A DNA stretch of 19,671 nucleotides, taken from Bacteroidaceae bacterium. GTDB lineage: Bacteria; Bacteroidota; Bacteroidia; Bacteroidales; Bacteroidaceae. Location of the stretch: NCBI GenBank assembly GCA_900769465.1, contig CAAGGT010000020.1, positions 1-19,671 on the forward strand, given 5' to 3'. Below are positions 13,338-19,671 of this stretch, one piece after another. The first letter of the stretch is position 1. Every line of letters starts with the position of its first letter. The notes under the pieces were generated by a model that saw only the letters and a list, made by a program, of their open reading frames with translations, ran no database searches and was not told the DNA's origin. Position numbers and translations under genes: made by a program.

Positions 13338-15503
13338 ATGTCCGGCAAGAGGGAATACGAGAAACACTTCGATTATATGTCGATAATAGGGATTGCCATT
13401 CTCATGGTCAATCTCTATTATTATGTCCACCCTCTTCTGAGGGAACTTAATGCTACGGTAGGCGTGATAGACACCATCATGCTGCAGTTCCGCAAGGCGG
13501 GAGTATTCGATACGCACATATTGACAAAGGCTCTTGCTCTTGTATTCATCTCGCTAGGTGTCCTTGCCGGCGGAAGGAGATTCGACACTGCTGAAAGACA
13601 TGTTGTCGCCATAGTGGGGATCATATCTGTATCACTCTATTTCATCCCATTCAGCCGGCCTCTGGTTTATCTGATTGCTACAGTCATGGGCTTTGCAGGG
13701 ATATTCTGGACGATAGGCAACTTCGGGATTACAGGATTCGCTAGCGAAGATGAGATCAATGACCGCAACGAGACCTTCGATCAGTGCCGGAAGCTCATCA
13801 AGAACGAGCACTCGATCAACATTCCGATGAAGTTCCAATGGAACCACCGCATTCATGACGGATGGATCAACATCGTCAATCCCTTCAGAGGTATCCTTGT
13901 GGTAGGAACTCCTGGATCGGGAAAGACATTCTCTGTGTTCGGCCCCATAATAGAACAGGTGATCTCCAAGGGCTACTCCATGTTCGTATATGATTACAAA
14001 TATCCGGACATGACGACAAAGGTCTTCAACGAACTGCTTCAGAGCTGGCCGAAAAAGAAGAGGAGGCCGCAGTTCTGCACGATTGACTTCAATGACCCAA
14101 GACGCTCATGCAGGTGCAATCCTCTTGCACCGCATCTTCTGGAAGATCCTTCCCATGCATTTGCCCTTGCAGAGACTGTGATGCTGAACATCAAGAAGAA
14201 CTCCGAGAACGGGGACGACTTCTTCGTCCAGTCTGCTATCAACTACATGGCGCTTATCATATGGTTTCTGAAGATATACAGGGATGGCATATACTGTACC
14301 TTCCCGCACGTCATTGAGCTGATGAGCTACGACTACAAGAAGGTATTCCCGATACTTGCAAGCTATCCCGAACTGGAGAGCCAGATGGCACCGTTCCTGG
14401 GAGCGTTCGAAGGCGGAGCTCAGGAGCAGCTTCAGGGTCAGCTGGCAACGGCTCAGGTGCCTATCGTAAAGTTCATCTCACGAAAGCTGTACTGGACGAT
14501 GACAGGCTCTGACTTCTCTCTGGAGATAAATGATCCCGACAATCAGGTAATCCTATGTGCCGGCAACGATCCGGACAACAGATTGGTTTACGGTACCACG
14601 ATCGCCCTGATAACGTCAAAGCTCTTCAATGTGGTCAACAAGCCTGGTAAAGTTCCTTGTGCTATACTCCTTGACGAGCTGCCTACCATTCTTCTCAAGG
14701 GACTTGACCATCTCATAAATACTGGACGATCAAACAAGCTGCTTATAGCCCCTGGCATACAGGATAAAAGTCAGCTGAGGCTGAATTATGGCGACAAAGA
14801 GTCCGAAGTTGTTGAGAATGCAGCTGCCAACCTTGTATGCGGTCAGGTGAACGGAAAGACGGCAGAAGATGTCTCTAAGATATTTGGTTCACAGAAGAAG
14901 GTGAACAGAAGCCTCACGGAAGGGGATGACTCTCGATCCATCAACATCTCATTCGAGAATGAGGAACTCCTTCCGAGAAGTGTCATCGAGACTTTCCCTC
15001 AGGGAATGTTCTGCGGCAAGGTGGCAGATTCATTCGGCAGCAGTGTTCCTAAAAAGCTTTTCTGCGGCATGATCCAAAGAGACGTGAAGGCTATAGCGAA
15101 GAAGGAAGCTGCTTACAAGAAGATTCCAGTCATGACGGACTTTGGAGAAGAGGAGATCGCGGAGCATGTGCGGCAGGATGGCAAGACAATGCTTGTCATG
15201 CAGTTTAGAGAGGAAATCATGCGTGACAGCGTAGTCCTTCCTCGGGAAGATGAAGTGCAGGTGATGGCAGAACAGAAGTTCTCAAGTCTGTCTGACGACG
15301 ATTTGTCGGATAGATTAGCCGGACTTTCAGAGGAGATGATCAGGGAGAATATGGAGATTAAAATGACCAAGAACTTCGTTCAGGTTAAGAAGGATATCAA
15401 GTTGCTTATCGAGTCCGAATACAAGAATGAAACTCAGCAGACCAATGACCCTGTACCTCCGGAAGAGAACCCGGAAATAGTCGATCCATTCCATGAATTT
15501 TGA
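13338..15503 (+). CDS. VirD4/TraG-type coupling ATPase
   Basis: A 721-residue type IV coupling protein. The first ~130 residues contain three to four membrane helices (about 14-32, 62-79, 89-105 and 108-128). Walker A is GTPGSGKTFS (190-199) and Walker B CAILLDELP (441-449), with FVYDYKYPD after the P-loop and IAPGIQDKSQLRLNYG as the later sensor region. The acidic C-terminal ~100 residues (ending PEENPEIVDPFHEF) are typical of substrate or channel contact tails. It docks the relaxosome to a mating channel at the inner membrane. Small Bacteroidales mobilizable plasmids often borrow a coupling protein. Carrying one's own suggests transfer through a wider range of helper channels. It closes the mobilization operon; I see no clear terminator before the recombinase gene. 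Confidence 0.92.
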   Translation: MSGKREYEKHFDYMSIIGIAILMVNLYYYVHPLLRELNATVGVIDTIMLQFRKAGVFDTHILTKALALVFISLGVLAGGRRFDTAERHVVAIVGIISVSLYFIPFSRPLVYLIATVMGFAGIFWTIGNFGITGFASEDEINDRNETFDQCRKLIKNEHSINIPMKFQWNHRIHDGWINIVNPFRGILVVGTPGSGKTFSVFGPIIEQVISKGYSMFVYDYKYPDMTTKVFNELLQSWPKKKRRPQFCTIDFNDPRRSCRCNPLAPHLLEDPSHAFALAETVMLNIKKNSENGDDFFVQSAINYMALIIWFLKIYRDGIYCTFPHVIELMSYDYKKVFPILASYPELESQMAPFLGAFEGGAQEQLQGQLATAQVPIVKFISRKLYWTMTGSDFSLEINDPDNQVILCAGNDPDNRLVYGTTIALITSKLFNVVNKPGKVPCAILLDELPTILLKGLDHLINTGRSNKLLIAPGIQDKSQLRLNYGDKESEVVENAAANLVCGQVNGKTAEDVSKIFGSQKKVNRSLTEGDDSRSINISFENEELLPRSVIETFPQGMFCGKVADSFGSSVPKKLFCGMIQRDVKAIAKKEAAYKKIPVMTDFGEEEIAEHVRQDGKTMLVMQFREEIMRDSVVLPREDEVQVMAEQKFSSLSDDDLSDRLAGLSEEMIRENMEIKMTKNFVQVKKDIKLLIESEYKNETQQTNDPVPPEENPEIVDPFHEF

Positions 15504-15622
15504 CCCTGATTACAATCTCATTACACTATCATCACTATCTTTTATGATCTGAAAGATATTCAAAATCAGGTATCTATATTCGCCGTCAGTAATAGTAGTA
15601 ACAATATCTATAGACTACAAAG
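15504..15622. other. Spacer upstream of the recombinase gene
   Basis: No gene is seen. The AT-rich spacer contains AAAGATATTCA (15552-15562), found again after the recombinase gene, and two copies of TATCTATA 34 bases apart (15571-15578 and 15605-15612). TATCTTTT near 15538 is one base off a -7 box. These could be recombinase binding sites or promoter parts, but nothing is decisive. Confidence 0.35.
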
Positions 15623-16576
15623 ATGACGGATAACACTCAGATACTTAGTAGTAATGCTCTCATTTCCGATGGAACCAATCAGGAACAATGGGATGCAATT
15701 CTGCAAGTCTTCCTGACTTCTCTTGACGTAAAGGAGAAGACCAGGCAGACCTATTGCTGGGCATTGACACAGTACTTCGAGTGGATAAGGCGTACCCGAC
15801 GCAATCTGTCTTCACTCACACACGCAGACATCCTCTCGTTCAAGACTGATCTCCTGCGCAGGATGCTGTCTCCTCTGACAGTACGCTCTTACCTGTGCGC
15901 CACGAGACAGTTCTACTCCTGGGCCGAGAACAACAGGCTGTATCCGAACATCGCCAGAAGCGTAAAACCGCCTAGAGGCAAGAAAGGATTCAAGAAGCAT
16001 CACCTTTCCGAGGACGAGGTTCTGGCCATGCTGTCATATCTCAAAGAGAAGAGCCTCAGGGACTATGCCATGGTAAATCTCATTGTCAGAACCGGTCTGA
16101 GAACCATCGAGGTCGTCCGTGCCGACATAGGGGACATAAAGCACAAGAAAGGCCGTAGAATCCTTTATGTATGGGGAAAGGGCCAGGATTCCAAGGAGAA
16201 CTTCGTCATGCTTTCTGAGGCCGTCTGGCAGCCTTTGAGGGCATATCTAAAGGAAAGGGGAGAAACGGCAAAGGGAAGCCCTCTTTTCGCTACCGACGGC
16301 AAGGGCCATAGGGGTGAAAGGATGTCAGCAAGAGGAGTGCAGTATGTCTGCAAGAATGCCATGCGTGCAATAGGTCTGGATTCTCACGAATACAGTCCGC
16401 ACTCTCTAAGGCACACCACTGCTGTTATGCTGCTGAAAAACGGAGCCGACTGGAAGGATGTGCAGAGGGTTCTCCGGCATTCGTCACCGGTCACGACACA
16501 GATCTACACAGAGAGCATTGAGGAGGAGCTCCGCCTCCAGAGATGTCCAGAATCCATACTTGACAATGCATTCTGA
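15623..16576 (+). CDS. Tyrosine recombinase (XerC/D-like integrase)
   Basis: A 317-residue recombinase with the usual two domains. An N-terminal SAM-like helical core-binding domain (about 20-115) is followed by the catalytic domain. All catalytic residues are present: Arg 160 (TGLRTIE), Lys 186 (YVWGKGQDS), His 260 and Arg 263 (SPHSLRHTT), His 286 (LRHSS) and the nucleophile Tyr 295 (TTQIYT). It should be active in strand exchange. It is compact and lacks the longer arm-binding extension of CTn integrases, which fits a XerD-like resolvase that turns plasmid multimers back into monomers. Integration of the element is the alternative. The gene has its own spacers on both sides and is followed by a hairpin terminator. 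Confidence 0.93.
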   Translation: MTDNTQILSSNALISDGTNQEQWDAILQVFLTSLDVKEKTRQTYCWALTQYFEWIRRTRRNLSSLTHADILSFKTDLLRRMLSPLTVRSYLCATRQFYSWAENNRLYPNIARSVKPPRGKKGFKKHHLSEDEVLAMLSYLKEKSLRDYAMVNLIVRTGLRTIEVVRADIGDIKHKKGRRILYVWGKGQDSKENFVMLSEAVWQPLRAYLKERGETAKGSPLFATDGKGHRGERMSARGVQYVCKNAMRAIGLDSHEYSPHSLRHTTAVMLLKNGADWKDVQRVLRHSSPVTTQIYTESIEEELRLQRCPESILDNAF

Positions 16577-16591
16577 TTAACATGAAAGCTA

Positions 16592-16621
16592 TAAACAAGA
16601 AAAGCATCCCGATGGATGCTT
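16592..16621 (-). terminator. Hairpin after the recombinase gene, best read leftward
   Basis: AAGCATCC and GGATGCTT form a perfect 8-bp stem with a CGAT loop (16602-16621). Rightward it is followed by AGACTTTTG, a poor U-tract. Leftward it is followed by TTTCTTGTTTAT, a good one. It may end the recombinase transcript, but its polarity suggests a leftward transcript ends here. Confidence 0.7.
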
Positions 16622-16727
16622 AGACTTTTGCCCCGGACGGCGTGGAGAAGTTTTACCATAAGGTGAGACCTCGCGGGCGGGGACTTGCGCACTAAACGAT
16701 TATCTCTTTCCTGCCACGACTTATATC
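16592..16727 (-). ncRNA. Candidate small RNA between recombinase and membrane-protein genes
   Basis: On the minus strand a TATCTTTG box (16740-16733) fits the -7 consensus and would start a transcript near 16727. The terminator above ends it near 16592, about 135 bases later. No leftward gene lies between. The interval has an abrupt GC-rich core (around 16630-16690) with CCCCG/CGGGG closing arms (16631-16635 and 16678-16682) around a smaller ACC/GGT hairpin, unlike the AT-rich flanks. The -33 box is not recognisable. No known RNA family is recognised. Confidence 0.35.
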
Positions 16728-16788
16728 CACTGCAAAGATATTCATTTTTCGACAAATAGATTGTTTCACCTAAATAAATTCCTAAGTA

Positions 16789-17481
16789 ATGAAAGAAAGA
16801 ATCCAATCCATCAGCGACAACAAGTTCGCAAGCGAATTTGACAAACCGAAGTATTTCATAATACGAATCCTTGGGGTCTTATTCATCCTTTTCGGTCTAT
16901 TGACATATTTGATAAGCATAATGTATATGTGGTATAATGCCACCTTGGAGAACCTCCTTGATGTACATCTGTTCATCACAGCGAGCGGATGCATCCTCAT
17001 GGGCGCCTTCATCATATTTCTGATATACAAGTCCAGGAAACTTGACGTTTATCAAAATGAAATGACACAAGTGCTTCAGGATATGGCAGCAGAAATTAAA
17101 TGTGTCAAAGATTCACTGTACACCGGTACATTATACAGCAGGGTACTGGACAGGATTATCGTAGTCATCCAGCATATGTCCAACACTCAGATCAACATGA
17201 TCTTCAGGACCGCAATCTGCCAGGACGAATCTGAATATGAGGAGTTTGTAAGAGTCCTCAATACAGACATCAAGAATCATGTGGATGACAGAAATACCCT
17301 TGAGATTCTCGCAGTCGAGTGTCTTCAGACTGTAGGGGATGTTATTCATTATTATCAGAATCTCGCTCTAGATGATGACACTCTGGAGAAGACATTACGT
17401 TCTCTCCATCCGATCATAGACAACTATTTCGATTATCCACATTTCCTTGAGAACATAGTAACAGCATTAGATAAATATTGA
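16789..17481 (+). CDS. Two-helix membrane protein coupled to parA
   Basis: A 230-residue protein of unknown family. It has a short cytoplasmic start, two membrane helices (about 22-48 and 58-81) in hairpin topology, then about 150 residues of cytoplasmic alpha-helix with a coiled-coil-like stretch (VYQNEMTQVLQDMAAEIKCVKDSLY) and a long acidic helical bundle. No enzyme motif is visible. Its stop lies two bases before the parA ATG, so the two are translationally linked. Because ParA needs positioning, a membrane partner could anchor or regulate it; signalling or entry-exclusion are alternatives. This is inference from position only. It has no clear TAnnTTTG promoter in the 200 bases upstream. 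Confidence 0.75.
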   Translation: MKERIQSISDNKFASEFDKPKYFIIRILGVLFILFGLLTYLISIMYMWYNATLENLLDVHLFITASGCILMGAFIIFLIYKSRKLDVYQNEMTQVLQDMAAEIKCVKDSLYTGTLYSRVLDRIIVVIQHMSNTQINMIFRTAICQDESEYEEFVRVLNTDIKNHVDDRNTLEILAVECLQTVGDVIHYYQNLALDDDTLEKTLRSLHPIIDNYFDYPHFLENIVTALDKY

Positions 17482-17483
17482 CC

Positions 17484-18269
17484 ATGAAAACAACTCACAT
17501 CATCTGCATCGCCAGTCATAAAGGCGGTGTTGGAAAGACCACTTCGGCCGCAACCTTAGGCTCGCTGCTGTCATCATCCGGTAAGAAGACCCTGCTGGTG
17601 GATCTCGATGCACAGAGGAATCTCACGAGCACGTTCATAGGAGCACGCAACAAGCCTGGAAGGACGTTATATGAGGCATTCTGTGAGGGTAAGGATATTC
17701 CTGTCTTCGCAATAAGGGAGAACCTTGACATCGTACCGTCATCCCTAGACATGGGAGCCTTGGACACTGTCATAGCTTCAAGGATCCAAAGAGAAAGCAT
17801 CCTGGCAAGGCTGCTAAGGCCGGTAGCTGAATCATACGACTTCATCCTGCTCGACTGTCCTTCTCAGATGGGTATCATCACCGTCAATGCATTCACGGCA
17901 GCGACGTCCCTGGTTGTTCCTATTTCATGTGATGCTTACGCCGCTGAAGGTCTTCTGCAGCTGCTCGACATGTCTGAGATAGTGAAGTCCGGAATCAATC
18001 CGGATCTGGAGCTTACAGGCATCATCATCACTCGTTTCCACACCCGCAGGACGCTCGATCAGATGGTAGAGGCAGACCTTCGTGAACGATATGGAAAGAT
18101 CGTCTTCGATACCAGAATCCGTGAGAATGCAACCATCGTTCAGGCGCCCATCGTCAGCCTAGACATAGTATCATATTCCCCAAAGAGCAATGGTGCTATA
18201 GACTACACCGCATTGAGTTCAGAACTCCTTGATAGACTTGGGAAACCTAAACCTTGGGAACAACGATAA
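17484..18269 (+). CDS. parA: ParA-family partition ATPase
   Basis: I start at the ATG at 17484; a TTG two codons earlier is possible. The 261-residue protein is a Walker-type ParA: deviant Walker A KGGVGKTT (13-20) with the signature lysine, Walker A' VDLDAQ, Walker B FILLDCPSQMG, and the GIIITRFHTRR strand of the family. It lacks an N-terminal DNA-binding extension, so it is of the small type Ib/Soj-like class whose partner protein does the autoregulation. ParA forms ATP-dependent gradients on the nucleoid that pull plasmid copies apart. No classical ParB follows; the ribbon-helix-helix protein 200 bases downstream is the likely centromere-binding partner. It follows the membrane-protein gene almost without gap. 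Confidence 0.93.
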   Translation: MKTTHIICIASHKGGVGKTTSAATLGSLLSSSGKKTLLVDLDAQRNLTSTFIGARNKPGRTLYEAFCEGKDIPVFAIRENLDIVPSSLDMGALDTVIASRIQRESILARLLRPVAESYDFILLDCPSQMGIITVNAFTAATSLVVPISCDAYAAEGLLQLLDMSEIVKSGINPDLELTGIIITRFHTRRTLDQMVEADLRERYGKIVFDTRIRENATIVQAPIVSLDIVSYSPKSNGAIDYTALSSELLDRLGKPKPWEQR

Positions 18270-18316
18270 CAATAAGTGTAATAATAACCAATACTGCAAT
18301 TGATACCGATACTACT

Positions 18317-18409
18317 ATGATTCACCTGCTATTGATAGTTCTGATTATTGTGTGCTTGAAGCGCAGGATTCGCAGAAGAAGGAGAAGGCATTATCGTCGT
18401 TATCGATAA
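18317..18409 (+). CDS. 30-residue arginine-rich membrane microprotein
   Basis: The gap between parA and the ribbon-helix-helix gene contains an uninterrupted frame of 30 codons. Residues 3-14 are a pure hydrophobic run (HLLLIVLIIVCL), and residues 15-30 are nearly all basic: 11 arginines, one lysine, one histidine and two tyrosines (including RRRRRR at 19-24). Hydrophobic helix plus strongly cationic tail is the shape of small membrane toxins and membrane-anchored nucleic-acid-binding peptides. Reality as a gene is unproven: there is no visible ribosome-binding site, which is normal in this group, and the frame is short. The codons AGA, AGG and CGT alternate instead of being a simple repeat, which argues against slippage noise. 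Confidence 0.4.
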   Translation: MIHLLLIVLIIVCLKRRIRRRRRRHYRRYR

Positions 18410-18430
18410 TAAGGACAACCGAAAGTTATA

Positions 18431-18455
18431 AGTATTCAATGCAGCATTAAATACT
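18431..18455. promoter_or_regulatory. 25-bp dyad before the ribbon-helix-helix gene
   Basis: AGTATT-C-AATG-CAG-CATT-A-AATACT is an inverted repeat with ten pairs and a single mismatch per arm, centred 25 bases before the gene start. It is well suited to a ribbon-helix-helix dimer pair, as an operator for autoregulation or as part of the centromere. Its left arm, AAGTATTCAAT, is identical to the start of the second origin iteron (8445-8455). Confidence 0.6.
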
Positions 18456-18467
18456 GATAATATCATT

Positions 18468-18833
18468 ATGGCAAATATTAAAGACCAGTTGAAAGGTGGC
18501 ATTTCCGCAATGTTTGGTGAAGGTGCCGAGATAGTACCTGAAAAGAATCCTGAAGAGGATGTTATAGAATCCATGGTAACGGAACGCAGAACATTCATGA
18601 CCGGACGGAAGCCGAAGGGGGAGAGGGAAGAGCTTGCACGTGATACAGACATGCGAACTTCCGTCATAGTCAATAAACAGCAGTGGGCAATTGTTCGCGA
18701 GATTGCCTTGAGAGAATGCATGACAATCAAGGATGTCGTCTTTGCGATGTTCCAGCTGGGAATTTCACGCTATGAGCAGAAGAACGGCAAAGTCAGAGTC
18801 AGGAAACCAAGCGGGACAAAGGAATTGTTTTAG
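18468..18833 (+). CDS. Ribbon-helix-helix DNA-binding protein, likely ParA partner
   Basis: A 121-residue protein. Its first 60 residues are polar and probably disordered. Residues about 62-103 form a ribbon-helix-helix: strand MRTSVIVNK, helix QQWAIVREIALREC, turn MTIKDV and helix VVFAMFQLGISRYEQ, then a basic tail. Proteins with this end-domain follow parA genes in Bacteroidales plasmids and conjugative elements (DUF3408-like neighbours). The expected role is to bind a centromere-like site, stimulate ParA and repress its own operon; the 25-bp dyad just upstream is a natural target. The family name is uncertain and the centromere has not been mapped. Start at 18468 is the only ATG near a coding-like N-terminus. 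Confidence 0.75.
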   Translation: MANIKDQLKGGISAMFGEGAEIVPEKNPEEDVIESMVTERRTFMTGRKPKGEREELARDTDMRTSVIVNKQQWAIVREIALRECMTIKDVVFAMFQLGISRYEQKNGKVRVRKPSGTKELF

Positions 18834-18887
18834 TGTTTAACTTAAAGGATACTAATGAGATTCTTTTAGAAGTATAGTGTACTGACT

Positions 18888-18936
18888 GTTGCTAAAAAGA
18901 AACTAATTAGTTACCTTTGCAATGATTCGATGAATC
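18888..18936 (+). promoter_or_regulatory. Promoter and operator of the toxin-antitoxin operon
   Basis: GTTG (18888-18891), 20 bases and TACCTTTG (18912-18919) fit the Bacteroides promoter with one mismatch in the -33 box. Transcription would begin near 18926, within a GATTC/GAATC dyad (18924-18936) that touches the toxin start codon and could bind the antitoxin. Confidence 0.65.
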
Positions 18937-19269
18937 GTGAAAAGAGAACTTATATATTCATCCGAATACATGGACTTCTACAGGAAATCCAACAGAAGGA
19001 CACAGGAGAAGCTCCTGTATGCAACATCAATACTAGAAACGGTTACACCTGTGCCTTCTAAATTTGTAAAGAAACTTGTCGGGACTGATTTCTATGAAAT
19101 GAGGATCTCGGTCGATACAGAAATAAGAGTGATTTTGTTTTCAATTGATAATGATAACATTAACGAAGCGAAATCGGTAGTATTTTTGAATGGTTTCATC
19201 AAGAAAAGTACGAAGGATTACGAAAAGGCGATAGCTGAAGGACTAAAGATACTAAGGAGGTTATTATGA
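18937..19269 (+). CDS. higB: HigB/RelE-type toxin
   Basis: A 110-residue toxin of the RelE/ParE superfamily, closest by eye to the HigB/Gp49 group: MDFYRKSNRRTQEKLLYATSILETV at the start, then FVKKLVGTDFYEMRISVDTEIRVILF and VVFLNGFIKKSTK. The strand-strand-basic pattern with FYEMRI and RVILF is characteristic. Such toxins cut mRNA on the ribosome. The frame opens with GTG at 18937, because a stop lies two codons upstream and the nearby ATGs are in other frames. Its stop overlaps the antitoxin start by 4 bases (ATGA). The toxin-first order is the HigBA arrangement. Plasmid addiction, killing daughter cells that lose the plasmid, is the expected role. Confidence 0.88.
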   Translation: MKRELIYSSEYMDFYRKSNRRTQEKLLYATSILETVTPVPSKFVKKLVGTDFYEMRISVDTEIRVILFSIDNDNINEAKSVVFLNGFIKKSTKDYEKAIAEGLKILRRLL

Positions 19270-19622
19270 ATGGAACGGTAAACAGATTGTCACCAGATGA
19301 GATCAAGAGGCTAAGAAGCGAAGACTTCTCGGCCAATTCTGGCTTTGTTAAAGCGGAGTCTGTCTTATCAGCAGAGGTTGGTGTGCCTGGATCTGCAGAG
19401 CGCGAGGAATTCGAGGCCAAAGCCAGAGCCTGGTACTACGGCGAGATATTGAGAGAGCGGCGCAAAGAGCTTGGCATGACTCAGAAGGAGCTGGCAGATC
19501 AGATCGGCAAGAAACGTACGTACATAAACCGTATCGAGAAAGGGGAGACCGACATGCAGTTGTCATCATTCCTTCAGATTGCGAATGCACTCGGCATAAC
19601 ACTCCGACTTGAAGTTGTATAG
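19266..19622 (+). CDS. higA: HigA-type XRE antitoxin
   Basis: A 118-residue antitoxin. The N-terminal ~50 residues are polar and probably wrap the toxin. Residues about 60-112 are an XRE helix-turn-helix: ILRERRKELGMTQKELADQIG, then KRTYINRIEKGETDMQL and FLQIANALGITLRLEV. It neutralises HigB and, with it, represses the shared promoter. It overlaps the toxin gene by four bases and is the last gene in the window, 21 bases before the terminal hairpin. Confidence 0.9.
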   Translation: MNGTVNRLSPDEIKRLRSEDFSANSGFVKAESVLSAEVGVPGSAEREEFEAKARAWYYGEILRERRKELGMTQKELADQIGKKRTYINRIEKGETDMQLSSFLQIANALGITLRLEVV

Positions 19623-19643
19623 AACCCTCATGAGAATTGAAAA

Positions 19644-19671
19644 TGGGCGACCGAACATGCACGGCCGCCCA
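19644..19671 (+). terminator. Hairpin after the toxin-antitoxin operon
   Basis: TGGGCG-A-CCG pairs with CGG-C-CGCCCA, nine pairs with one internal mismatch and an 8-base loop. The right arm ends on the last base of the window, so any U-tract lies outside. Read leftward it is followed by ATTTTCAATTCTC. Confidence 0.6.

Noticed and set aside
18329..18730. 133-codon leftward frame over the partition region
   Set aside because: It is the shadow of the ribbon-helix-helix gene and shows no protein-like pattern.
1..19671. The window as one complete circular plasmid of 19.7 kb
   Set aside because: Joining the ends would run the left-edge lipoprotein frame into the terminal hairpin and then antisense to higA, giving an implausible protein. 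A slice of a larger molecule fits better.

Overview
The window looks like part of a plasmid, or a plasmid-like mobilizable element, from a Bacteroidales host. The evidence is sequence-internal. Several genes are preceded by the Bacteroidetes promoter pattern TTTG-N18-20-TAnnTTTG, ribosome-binding sites are weak or absent, and the gene families (fimbrillin-like lipoprotein, DUF3575, TraO-like and TraQ-like proteins, Rep_3 initiator, AAA_14/DUF4143 ATPase, Bacteroidales-type relaxase and coupling protein) are typical of that group. Species and plasmid name cannot be read from the sequence, and circularity cannot be shown. A lipoprotein gene runs off the left edge and a hairpin sits on the right edge, so this is probably a slice of a larger molecule.

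Region 1 (1-7151, all leftward) is a cell-envelope operon. In transcription order it holds a TraO-like outer-membrane protein, a strong intergenic hairpin with a T-tract, a DUF3575 beta-barrel protein, two small cytoplasmic proteins of unknown function, a lipoprotein made of tandem TraQ-like (Ig-like) repeats, an OmpA-like/TPR lipoprotein, a fimbrillin-family lipoprotein and a truncated lipoprotein. I read it as a pilus or adhesin assembly locus whose outer-membrane parts resemble conjugation proteins.

Region 2 (7196-8940) is the replicon: a Rep_3 initiator transcribed leftward, five iterons upstream of it, a 12-bp palindrome near its promoter, clusters of dyads in AT-rich DNA, and a terminator. 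Region 3 (8955-11144, leftward) carries an AAA_14/DUF4143 ATPase with four 32-33-bp-spaced direct repeats upstream, and an alpha/beta-hydrolase with a promoter so close to its start codon that the mRNA may be leaderless.

Region 4 (11175-15503, rightward) is a mobilization operon: promoter, oriT-like dyads, MobC-like accessory protein, a short single-stranded-DNA-binding protein, relaxase and a VirD4/TraG coupling protein. There are no other mating-channel genes apart from the TraO/TraQ-like ones, so transfer probably needs a helper system. Region 5 (15623-19671, mostly rightward) is maintenance: a complete tyrosine recombinase, a candidate antisense-strand small RNA, a two-helix membrane protein coupled to ParA, an unannotated 30-residue arginine-rich membrane microprotein, a ribbon-helix-helix protein preceded by a 25-bp dyad, and a HigBA-type toxin-antitoxin pair.

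The most novel-looking signals are the 33-bp-spaced repeats before the DUF4143 gene, the arginine-rich microprotein next to parA, the candidate small RNA beside the recombinase, the attenuator-like leader inside the envelope operon, and the envelope operon itself.
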